Made by a program: the position numbers and the translations under genes. 11,713 nucleotides of DNA from Clostridiaceae bacterium (GTDB lineage: Bacteria > Bacillota > Clostridia > Lutisporales > Lutisporaceae): assembly GCA_028697435.1 (NCBI GenBank), contig JAQVFD010000034.1, positions 1 to 11,713 of the forward strand, read 5' to 3'. Under the pieces are notes generated by a model that worked only from the letters and a program-made list of their open reading frames with translations, did no database searches and was not told where the DNA came from. Below are positions 1 to 4,933 of the stretch, piece by piece. The first letter of the stretch is position 1, and the number at the start of each line of letters is the position of its first letter.

Positions 1-144
1 ATAACCCTTCCGATAAAATCCTGCGGTATAGCCCCCGGGCATGCTGTGGGCTTCAAATATTGTCACCTTATGTCCCTTCTTGGCAAGCAGGTTTCCGGCA
101 GTAAGCCCGCCTAAGCCGGAGCCAATAATTACTATCCTTTTCAC
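1..144 (-). CDS. FAD/NAD(P)-dependent oxidoreductase, N-terminal fragment
   Basis: The gene runs off the window; 48 codons are visible. The product starts VKRIVIIGSGLGGLTAG and continues to a second strand ending in IFEA. This is the dinucleotide-binding Rossmann signature: GxGxxG, then an acidic residue at the end of beta 2. The following MPGGYTAGF resembles the phytoene desaturase/CrtI-like amine oxidoreductase family, but the substrate cannot be told from this fragment. GTG at 144 is chosen because GGAG lies 8 bases upstream; an in-frame TTG two codons earlier is possible. It is the last visible gene of the flavin cluster, 32 bases after the FMN-binding gene. A redox role using the flavinylated partner is inferred from this context only. 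Confidence 0.8.
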   Translation of the reverse strand, partial: MKRIVIIGSGLGGLTAGNLLAKKGHKVTIFEAHSMPGGYTAGFYRKGY

Positions 145-176
145 TATCAATTCTCCTCTATATTCCTGATACTCGT

Positions 177-521
177 TTACTTTTTCTGAGCTTGCTTCAG
201 AGCATTTTCTACTGACTTAAGATAAGCCTTGGAGGTAAGTGTCGCACCGCTGACAGTATCTACCTGCAGTGATTGAGCTTCAATTACACTATTATACAGC
301 TTACCGGTGAATTCAGGCTTTCGATTCTCTTTATGCTCTAGTATTTTAATATCAGTTACCTTACCGGAGGATACAGTAACCTCAGTTTTATTGGCTCTCC
401 ATTTGTACATTCCGCCTTCATATTCTCCAACATATGTTCCGTCATTAAGATTATTGAAATCTACGACAGCTATCGGAAGACTTTTGGCTTCCCGCGTGTA
501 ATATGCACTGTCAGATCCATA
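177..521 (-). pseudogene. FMN-binding (flavinylation target) protein, start lost
   Basis: The reading frame is open from 521 to the stop at 177, and its whole length resembles an FMN-binding domain protein: YYTREAKSLPI, then DGTYVGEY and a GK-x-TDIKILEHK strand, ending in VDTVSGATLTSKAYLKSVENAL. The DxxSGAT motif is the site where ApbE attaches FMN to a Thr (the Thr codon is at 240-242). The 37 codons before the ATG at 410 contain no ATG, GTG or TTG, and the usual N-terminal membrane helix or signal is absent. Upstream, the frame overlaps the end of apbE in another phase. Either a deletion removed the N-terminus, or the frame is joined to apbE by a frameshift or sequencing error. If translated at all, the product could be only 177..410 (77 aa), with a weak ribosome site. 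Confidence 0.65.
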
Positions 522-848
522 TCAATAAGGATTGCTTTGACTCCGGGAAACTCTTTCACGAATTTGATTCCCTTATTCATCCCTGCTATAAACAGTATAG
601 TTGATAATGTATCAGCATCCATTGATCGTTCTGCAACGACAGTCACACTAACCAACTCTGATTCTGCGGGATACCCGGTAGTCGGGTCAAGAATATGGTG
701 ATATCTTTTACCGTTGATGCCAATGAAGTATCGCTGATAATCACCGGAGGTAACCACTGCTTTGTCGGACACAGAAACAAGTCCAATGTATCATCACTGT
801 GTTCATCCCAAAGTGCATTGATTGGAAAGCTTCCTCATTCTTTATCAA
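470..848 (-). pseudogene. apbE: ApbE-type FAD:protein FMN transferase, internally deleted
   Basis: The frame 470..772 encodes the C-terminal third of an ApbE protein: VVTSGDYQRYF, YHHILDPTTGYP, a VSVTVVAE strand and DADTLST. ApbE moves FMN from FAD onto a Thr of SGAT-type proteins. Upstream in a different phase, a TTG at 848 (AAGGAG at 860-865) starts a short frame containing FGMNTVM, which resembles the first strand of ApbE. Between these two pieces only about 10-20 codons remain, where family members have roughly 200 or more. The simplest reading is an internal deletion near 775-795 that also broke the frame. Translation from the GTG at 772 would give only 100 residues, without the central part of the enzyme. 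It precedes its expected substrate gene, typical of flavinylation clusters. Confidence 0.7.
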
Positions 849-869
849 TTTCTATTCCTCTCCTTGTCC

Positions 870-894
870 GAATGAATATTTATTATATTCATTC
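870..894 (-). promoter_or_regulatory. TetR-type operator before the flavin cluster
   Basis: This is a perfect palindrome with 10-base arms GAATGAATAT and ATATTCATTC around a 5-base centre. It matches the palindrome on the tetR promoter at 20 of 25 positions, with the same GAATGAA-N11-TTCATTC layout. It lies between the tetR stop and the apbE ribosome site. On the minus strand its centre contains TATAAT (882-887), which could be a -10 box that a bound repressor would cover; no good -35 is seen. Confidence 0.7.
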
Positions 895-914
895 ATATAC
901 GGGTAAAAATAATA

Positions 915-939
915 GCCCAAATTTAATCCTGTTTTGGGC
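915..939 (-). terminator. Possible weak terminator at the end of tetR
   Basis: On the minus strand GCCCAAA pairs with TTTGGGC around an 11-base loop, followed by a T-rich run. The structure overlaps the last codons of tetR. The stem is short and the T-run is interrupted, so it may be partial or leaky. Confidence 0.35.
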
Positions 940-1513
940 AATCAGTTAAACCTTTCATTACAAATTCTGTTATATAATATAAAATCTTCGGATAATATTG
1001 AAGCCCAATATCAAATTTATGAATGTCTATATACTGTATGGAATCAAAAATGGCACATATCATCTCATCATCTATATCTTTCCTCATTTTCCCCTCGGCT
1101 TTCCACTGCCTGACTAACTCCAGCTTGCCGCTTTTCATCAATTCATCAATACTACTTAAGCCATCATGCTTATAAAAATACTGTTCCAATTTGCTGAAGA
1201 GCTCCCTATTATACCATTCCTTCAGTATCAAATTTGAGTTCATCTCTTCGGTGTTCTTCGTCAAAATTTTTGTTACAAAGGTTACAGGATCATCATTCAA
1301 GTCAACAGATTCAAACAAGCGCTTTTTCAGATCCTCGTTTTCCTTTAGGAAAACCTCAAGAAACAGCTCCTCTTTGGAAGAATAGTAGTTATAAAAGGTA
1401 CCGACCCCGATCCCGGCAAGCTTTGCTATATCTGATACATTTGTGTCTTTGAAGCCTTTAGAGTAGAACAGCTCTCTTCCTGCATTAAATATATCCGCTT
1501 TTTTATCTGTCAA
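923..1513 (-). CDS. TetR/AcrR-family transcriptional repressor
   Basis: A 196-residue regulator. The N-terminal DNA-binding domain fits TetR proteins: ADIFNAGRELFYSKGF (helix 1), then TNVSDIAKLAGIGVGTFYNYYSSKEELF (residues about 24-51), the helix-turn-helix with the signature GTFYNYYSSKEEL. The rest is a helical ligand-binding domain of no recognised type. The TTG at 1513 is preferred because GGAGG lies 8 bases upstream; the ATG at 1528 would add five residues but has no ribosome site. A sigma-A promoter lies upstream with a palindrome just past its -10 box, and the same palindrome stands before apbE. So it probably represses itself and the flavin genes. The inducer is unknown. Confidence 0.92.
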   Translation of the reverse strand: MTDKKADIFNAGRELFYSKGFKDTNVSDIAKLAGIGVGTFYNYYSSKEELFLEVFLKENEDLKKRLFESVDLNDDPVTFVTKILTKNTEEMNSNLILKEWYNRELFSKLEQYFYKHDGLSSIDELMKSGKLELVRQWKAEGKMRKDIDDEMICAIFDSIQYIDIHKFDIGLQYYPKILYYITEFVMKGLTDCPKQD

Positions 1514-1533
1514 GTAACCTGCCTCCATTTTTC

Positions 1534-1558
1534 GAATGAATATTTTTATAGTTCATTC
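1534..1558 (-). promoter_or_regulatory. TetR-type operator on the tetR promoter
   Basis: GAATGAA and TTCATTC arms are separated by 11 bases, the same geometry as the palindrome before apbE. It starts 2 bases past the -10 box of the tetR promoter and covers the expected transcription start, so a bound repressor would block tetR transcription (autoregulation, inferred). Confidence 0.75.
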
Positions 1559-1560
1559 AC

Positions 1561-1588
1561 ATTATAGCATTATATTTTTTGACGTCAA
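1561..1588 (-). promoter_or_regulatory. Sigma-A promoter of tetR
   Basis: On the minus strand TTGACG (1583-1588) and TATAAT (1561-1566) are separated by 16 bases. This is a near-consensus vegetative promoter placed 32 bases or more before the tetR start, with the operator immediately downstream. Confidence 0.8.
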
Positions 1589-1615
1589 TACTATTTGCAT
1601 AGATTAATAACTTTT

Positions 1616-1657
1616 CGGTGCCACCCTGTCAGCTTATAAACTTAATTATTATAAGCT
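1616..1657 (-). other. T-box-like motif with preceding hairpin, possible riboswitch relic
   Basis: On the minus strand a 9-bp hairpin (arms 1649-1657 and 1631-1639, 9-base loop) is followed by ACAGGGTGGCACCG (1616-1629). AGGGTGGNACCG is the conserved T-box core that pairs with the tRNA acceptor end, and a stem III normally precedes it. No stem I, specifier loop or downstream terminator can be found, and the tRNA gene's terminator lies directly upstream. It is at most a truncated relic. Confidence 0.3.
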
Positions 1658-1679
1658 AACAAGTTGGGAGACTGACATA

Positions 1680-1710
1680 AAAAACAAAAAACCTTGATTT
1701 CTCAAGGTTT
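1680..1710 (-). terminator. Rho-independent terminator of tRNA-Arg
   Basis: On the minus strand a 9-bp stem AAACCTTGA with complement TCAAGGTTT closes a GAAA tetraloop and is followed by a T-run broken by one G. It ends 17 bases after the encoded CCA. Confidence 0.85.
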
Positions 1711-1726
1711 CTAACAATCTTAATTA

Positions 1727-1803
1727 TGGTGCGCCCGACAGGAATCGAACCTGCGACCTTCTGATTCGTAGTCAGACACTCTATCCAGCTGAGCTACGGG
1801 CGC
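1727..1803 (-). tRNA. tRNA-Arg (anticodon ACG)
   Basis: The cloverleaf folds well. The acceptor arms GCGCCCG and CGGGCGC are fully complementary. The D arm is GCTC-AGCTGGATA-GAGT. The anticodon stem TCTGA/TCAGA holds loop CTACGAA, giving anticodon ACG. The T arm GCAGG/CCTGT holds TTCGAAT. The discriminator is A, and CCA is encoded at 1727-1729. ACG would read CGU and, after conversion of A34 to inosine by TadA, CGC and CGA. The gene has its own promoter and terminator. Confidence 0.97.
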
Positions 1804-1829
1804 ATTTTCAATTTTGAAGTTCATTTTTC

Positions 1830-1858
1830 ATTATAATTAAATGCCAATGATAAGTCAA
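1830..1858 (-). promoter_or_regulatory. Sigma-A promoter of tRNA-Arg
   Basis: On the minus strand TTGACT (1853-1858) and a perfect TATAAT (1830-1835) are separated by 17 bases. The -10 box lies 26 bases before the tRNA 5' end. It begins just after the HesB-like gene stops. Confidence 0.85.
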
Positions 1859-1874
1859 TGTATAATTAAGACTA

Positions 1875-2168
1875 TTAGTAATCAACTCTTATTCCGTCAA
1901 CTGCCAGATCCTTTATCCAGAGGAACTTCCTCAGAAAAATATGAATCTGATCGTTGCGAACCCTGGTTCCCTTTTTTATATATGCGTTAATCCCATCAAC
2001 GCTATACAAATCAAAGTTTTCGGCTTTTTCCGGCTTCCCCAACTGAACTGTCGGAGCTTGTATTGAACATCAACCGCCGCTTGCCGAATGTATGTATAAG
2101 GTTACTGAGTCGTCTTTTGTGTGCTTATTAATATATTTTACTGCATCTTTTTCGATTATGATATTCAC
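1875..2168 (-). CDS. HesB-like selenoprotein (in-frame UGA read as Sec)
   Basis: Read through one UGA (2070-2072), this frame gives 97 residues: it begins MNIIIEKDAVKYINKH, has SGG-Sec-CSIQAP at residues 30-38, then LGKPEKAENFDLYSVDGINAYI and LRKFLWIKDLAVDGIRV. It matches the small HesB-like (seleno)protein family (as I recall, TIGRFAM TIGR01911), in which Sec or Cys sits at the conserved cysteine of the HesB/IscA fold. Sec33 falls at that place. A hairpin suitable as a SECIS follows the UGA. GTG at 2168 is chosen for its MNI start and upstream GAGGTG; another in-frame GTG lies three codons earlier. It is last in the sigma-factor operon, 26 bases after the zinc-ribbon gene. Iron-sulfur or thiol redox work is inferred from the fold only. 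Standard gene calling would split or miss it. Confidence 0.85.
2037..2056 (-). promoter_or_regulatory. Bacterial SECIS-like hairpin inside the HesB-like gene
   Basis: In the mRNA, CUCCGAC pairs with GUUGGGG (7 bp, two G-U pairs) around the loop AGUUCA. The stem begins 13 bases after the UGA. The loop carries a G at its second position, 21 bases beyond the UGA. Known bacterial SECIS elements sit immediately 3' of the UGA with a G among the first loop bases, which SelB needs. Not tested experimentally. Confidence 0.65.
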
Positions 2169-2194
2169 TGAATGCACCTCGTTTCCTTTCGGAT

Positions 2195-2878
2195 TTATTC
2201 TATGACCTCAACTTCCGTTTCTTCACCTTCTATAGTGTCTTCAGTAATTTTCACTTCTTCCTTTTTCTTTGATTTCGAAAGCATATAAACACCTGCTCCT
2301 ATTAATGCAATAGGTAATACGCTTCTTTTGACGGACCAATAAAGGTTCCCCCCAAAAATGTATTGCATCACTGAGTGTTCAAAGGCATTTACTACTCCAA
2401 AAATACCCAGGAACAGCATTGCCACGCCAACAAGTCTTTTGTTTCTAATAAGTATATCATAATCAAATATAACGATGTCTTCAACTTCTTCTTTTCTAAG
2501 CCTTCTTCTTATGGCGTAGCTGTCGAAAAAGCTGAAAAACCAAGTAGGTATTATAATAAGCAGCATCATACTTTCTGTATTTAAGTAACTAAACAATACA
2601 ATAGACGATATGAATCCGAACATCAGCTGAAAACCTCTCTTAAAAAGACCCATATACATTTGAGCCGCTCCCGGAACTACGGCAAAACAGAAAAATGCAA
2701 GGTTTTCGAAAAAGCCAGGCTTTTGATGCTGCCTGTTTTCTGAGAACAGCGACTTTTGAATGCAGCTGCTGCATACCTTGTTTCCGTTTACATCAACGGA
2801 ACATTCCTCGCAAATCGGCTGTTTGCATTTATCGCAGATGAATTTTGCTTCCGATTCCTTATGATATTTACAATTCAT
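2195..2878 (-). CDS. B-box zinc-ribbon multi-pass membrane protein
   Basis: 227 residues. The N-terminus (residues 3-39) carries a B-box type zinc site with ligands C3, H6, C15, C18, C23, C26, C36 and C39. A membrane part follows, with likely helices at about 57-75, 83-98, 103-118, 148-166 and 186-200. It includes PGAAQMYMGLFKRG (69-82), which resembles the TM2-type turn PGxxQxYxG. The tail after 201 is highly charged (KKKEE, then acidic). It starts 1 base after the anti-sigma stop with GGAGG 8 bases upstream, so it is surely co-transcribed with the sigma factor. Family members are often found beside ECF operons and DUF4097 proteins. Its function is not known; a membrane or envelope-stress role is inferred from context. 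Confidence 0.8.
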   Translation of the reverse strand: MNCKYHKESEAKFICDKCKQPICEECSVDVNGNKVCSSCIQKSLFSENRQHQKPGFFENLAFFCFAVVPGAAQMYMGLFKRGFQLMFGFISSIVLFSYLNTESMMLLIIIPTWFFSFFDSYAIRRRLRKEEVEDIVIFDYDILIRNKRLVGVAMLFLGIFGVVNAFEHSVMQYIFGGNLYWSVKRSVLPIALIGAGVYMLSKSKKKEEVKITEDTIEGEETEVEVIE

Positions 2879-2879
2879 T

Positions 2880-3383
2880 TTATTTTCCTCCCTCTTTTTC
2901 TTTTTCTATCCTTCCCATAATCCCGTCCAGCTGAGCTATGCTGTTTGTCAGCTTGTCTATCCGCTCATTTATTGAGCTAAAAGGTTGAGATATCCTTTGT
3001 GTGATGTTTTCTCCGGTGTTATACAACTCATTCTGTACGTGCACCAGGTTATCTTTTGGAGTAGTATTTAGTATCAAAAGTATCAAACCGGCTGCAACAA
3101 GACTCATTCCTAAGTTGGTCATTTCCCCCAGGGTATTCCTGTATGATTTCTTGTATCTGTTAAGATCTACGGATGACATAATGGAGGATTTCAAATCCAA
3201 TGGAGGTATGATACTTTCCTGGAAGCCTGACCTCAGGAATACTTTCAGTGCCTTTATTTCTGCCAGTTCACTCCTGCATCTGTCACAAGACTTAAGATTC
3301 CTTGCCACTGCATGGTTTTCCAGTTCACTGAGCTTACCCGTTGCATATTCATGAAGCATTCCTCTATTTTCATTGCAGCACAT
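2880..3383 (-). CDS. Anti-sigma factor, RsiW-like zinc type, single-pass membrane protein
   Basis: 167 residues. The cytoplasmic N-terminus has the ZAS layout: Cys2/Cys3, then HEYATGKLSELENH and CDRC (C33, C36). It would hold the ECF sigma factor inactive. One transmembrane helix follows at about 95-110 (LGMSLVAAGLILLIL), then an extracytoplasmic part with a probable coiled coil (NERIDKLTNSIAQLDGIMGRI). ATG at 3383 is chosen because GGAGGTG lies just upstream; an in-frame GTG at 3398 precedes that ribosome site and is unlikely. It overlaps the sigma gene by 14 bases, typical of translational coupling. Oddity: the usual zinc ligand in Hx3Cx2C is Asn29 here; His24 or His11 might replace it. Release is probably by regulated proteolysis, as in the family. 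Confidence 0.85.
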   Translation of the reverse strand: MCCNENRGMLHEYATGKLSELENHAVARNLKSCDRCRSELAEIKALKVFLRSGFQESIIPPLDLKSSIMSSVDLNRYKKSYRNTLGEMTNLGMSLVAAGLILLILNTTPKDNLVHVQNELYNTGENITQRISQPFSSINERIDKLTNSIAQLDGIMGRIEKEKEGGK

Positions 3384-3957
3384 TTTGTTCACCTCCACAA
3401 ATCAACTCTTCCATCCTAAGCTTCAAAAGATTCTTTCCCCTGAAAAGCCTGGTCTCTATGGTGCGTTTGGGAACACCTGTTATTTCCGATATTTCCTGAG
3501 GACTGAAGTCTTCAAAATAATAAAGTATAATTGCGGTCTTATAAATCTCCGGAAGACATTCCACAAGCTTTCTTAAGTAAACCGAATTCTCCTGCTTTAT
3601 CAAGGCTTCTTCAGGTCCAACCCCTCTGTCTGCTATTGTATCGTAAATATCCAACTCCTCTTCGCTGCCATCATTTATGATTGATATTGTCTGCAGTTTC
3701 TTTTTTCTTACCCAATCGATGCACCGGTTCACTGCGATTCTGTAAAGCCAGGTTGAGAATGAAGCTTTGCCCTTGTAATTCTGAAGGTTGTTATAAAGCT
3801 TTATGAATATCTCCTGTGTCAAATCCCTTGCTTCCTCGTGATCATGGGTATAGTGGAAAGCGGTGGAAAAAACTTTTGATTGATACCTGTCAATTATCAC
3901 CGAAAATAATTCCGTCTTGCCTTTTACTATGTACGAAACCACTTCTTCGTCCCTCAA
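3370..3957 (-). CDS. ECF-type RNA polymerase sigma factor
   Basis: 195 residues, normal for group 4 (ECF) sigma factors. Region 2 is visible at about residues 22-88 (ARDLTQEIFIKLYNNL, then FSTWLYRIAVNRCIDWVRKKK), which melts and binds the -10 element. Region 4 covers about 134-182 (LPEIYKTAIILYYFEDFS, then EISEITGVPKRTIETRLFRG), the helix-turn-helix for the -35 element. Regions 1.1 and 3 are absent, as expected. The start is TTG at 3957 with AAGGTGAT about 6 bases upstream; a stop codon lies three codons before it in frame. Its last codons overlap the anti-sigma gene, so it heads an operon of at least four genes. It is similar to SigW-type envelope-stress factors; the exact signal is unknown. 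Confidence 0.93.
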   Translation of the reverse strand: MRDEEVVSYIVKGKTELFSVIIDRYQSKVFSTAFHYTHDHEEARDLTQEIFIKLYNNLQNYKGKASFSTWLYRIAVNRCIDWVRKKKLQTISIINDGSEEELDIYDTIADRGVGPEEALIKQENSVYLRKLVECLPEIYKTAIILYYFEDFSPQEISEITGVPKRTIETRLFRGKNLLKLRMEELICGGEQNVLQ

Positions 3958-3996
3958 TACCCATCACCTTCCTTTGACTACCCCTCTATGTATAAA

Positions 3997-4023
3997 TACG
4001 AATCAGTTTTCATCCATACTTCA
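3997..4023 (-). promoter_or_regulatory. Candidate ECF-type autoregulatory promoter
   Basis: On the minus strand TGAAGT (4018-4023) and CGTA (3997-4000) are separated by 17 bases. SigW-type promoters have TGAAAC about 16-17 bases before CGTA. It lies about 40 bases before the sigma gene, as expected for self-activation, but the match is partial. Confidence 0.3.
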
Positions 4024-4043
4024 AAACGATCAAAAAAAGAACT

Positions 4044-4095
4044 AAATGTTTTACACTAAACAGTTTTTATTGAACTCAAATAGTGTAAAACATTT
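4044..4095 (-). terminator. Long inverted repeat, probable terminator after the HAD gene
   Basis: A perfect 15-bp inverted repeat (arms 4044-4058 and 4081-4095, sequence AAATGTTTTACACTA and its complement) spans a 22-base loop. On the minus strand it is followed within two bases by TTCTTTTTTT. It lies 36 bases after the HAD stop and before the sigma promoter region. The long loop and AT-rich stem are unusual for a terminator, so it could also be a protein-binding site. Confidence 0.55.
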
Positions 4096-4130
4096 TCCCT
4101 GATTAATATGTTGCAAAACCTACATTAGTT

Positions 4131-4787
4131 TTACTCGAAATATCCCATTACTTCATAAAAGCTATGGATATACCCTTCTGCCATTTCTATAAGCTTATCC
4201 TTTGACTCCAAAGATACTTCGTCTGACATTGCAAATACCTTCATCCCCGCCGATTTTGCAGCCATAACCCCTGAAAGAGTATCCTCAAACACAAGACAGT
4301 CGCATGGCTCAATACCCATATCCTCGGACACCTTCAAATATACATCGGGATGAGGCTTTCCTTTGTCAACCTCACAGGAGGTTCTGATATTGGAAAAATA
4401 CTTCCCTATGTCATGGTTTTCAAGCATATAGTCCACAAGTTCCCTGGAATTGCTGGTAGCTATTCCTAATGTTAAGCCTTTCTCATAAAGTAGTTTCAAA
4501 AAATCCTTTGCGCCGCTTTTTAACTCAATATGGCTTCTGTAATAGTCCTCAGCCATAAGGCGCCACTCTTCCTTTATCTCCTCCAGAGACTCTGTAAGGT
4601 TGAACATCGACTTAAAGTACATTGCAGTTTCTGAGTAACTCATACCTTCTATCTCAATCTGAAGCCGTTCGGGAAGGGAAATTCCTCTTTTCCCGAGAAA
4701 TTCGACGTCCACTTGCTTCCATATCCACATAGAATCAACCAGTGTACCGTCTACATCAAATATTACAGCCTTTATATCTTTATACAT
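4131..4787 (-). CDS. HAD-superfamily hydrolase, beta-phosphoglucomutase-like
   Basis: 218 residues, the usual size for subfamily IA HAD phosphatases or phosphomutases. The motifs are complete: DVDGTLVDS (nucleophile Asp11, acid/base Asp13), TSNS (111-114), GKPHPD with Lys144, and FEDT (167-170) for Mg2+. The segment between motifs 1 and 2 is a helical cap. The substrate is probably a small phosphorylated metabolite; candidates are sugar phosphates such as beta-glucose-1-phosphate or phosphoglycolate, but the sequence does not decide. ATG at 4787 has GGAGG very near (4 bases). It stands alone between terminators. A repeat element fills its upstream region and ends 12 bases from the start codon. 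Confidence 0.88.
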   Translation of the reverse strand: MYKDIKAVIFDVDGTLVDSMWIWKQVDVEFLGKRGISLPERLQIEIEGMSYSETAMYFKSMFNLTESLEEIKEEWRLMAEDYYRSHIELKSGAKDFLKLLYEKGLTLGIATSNSRELVDYMLENHDIGKYFSNIRTSCEVDKGKPHPDVYLKVSEDMGIEPCDCLVFEDTLSGVMAAKSAGMKVFAMSDEVSLESKDKLIEMAEGYIHSFYEVMGYFE

Positions 4788-4799
4788 ATACCCTCCCCA

Positions 4800-4876
4800 C
4801 TTCGTAGCCTTACCCTAACTCTCATGTCTCGCGACTCGTGTCTCTTGACTGAAGAAAATCGCTATGCGATTTTCTT
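4800..4876 (-). repeat. Hairpin-plus-heptamer intergenic element, copy A
   Basis: On the minus strand an 11-bp perfect hairpin with a 3-base loop (4852-4876) comes first. Four 7-base units (4820-4847; plus-strand consensus nCTCGnn) follow, then GTTAGGG and a conserved tail ending CGAAG. Positions 4800-4854 align without gaps to 6438-6492, with 39 of 55 identical by hand count. It lies between the DUF4097 terminator and the HAD start. Confidence 0.75.
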
Positions 4877-4912
4877 ATTATGTTCAATTTACCATAACCC
4901 TATAAAATAATA

Positions 4913-4933
4913 AAGGCTCATTTTCTGAGCCTT
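4913..4933 (-). terminator. Rho-independent terminator of the DUF4097 gene
   Basis: An 8-bp stem AAGGCTCA/TGAGCCTT with a 5-base loop overlaps the stop codon of the upstream gene. On the minus strand it is followed by TATTATTTTAT. The T-run is broken, but the stem is strong. Confidence 0.75.

Noticed and set aside
783..800. Two UGA codons in the ApbE C-terminal frame upstream of 772, considered as Sec
   Set aside because: They are adjacent, lie at the presumed deletion joint, and ApbE has no Sec or Cys at this place; a frameshift explains them better.
695..949. Plus-strand 84-codon frame over apbE and the operator
   Set aside because: It is antisense to the broken apbE, spans the operator, and shows no ribosome site or recognisable domain.
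1628..1676. GTCAG/CTGAC ends as terminal repeats of an insertion element
   Set aside because: Only 5 bases match, the inside is 49 bases with no gene, and no target duplication is seen.
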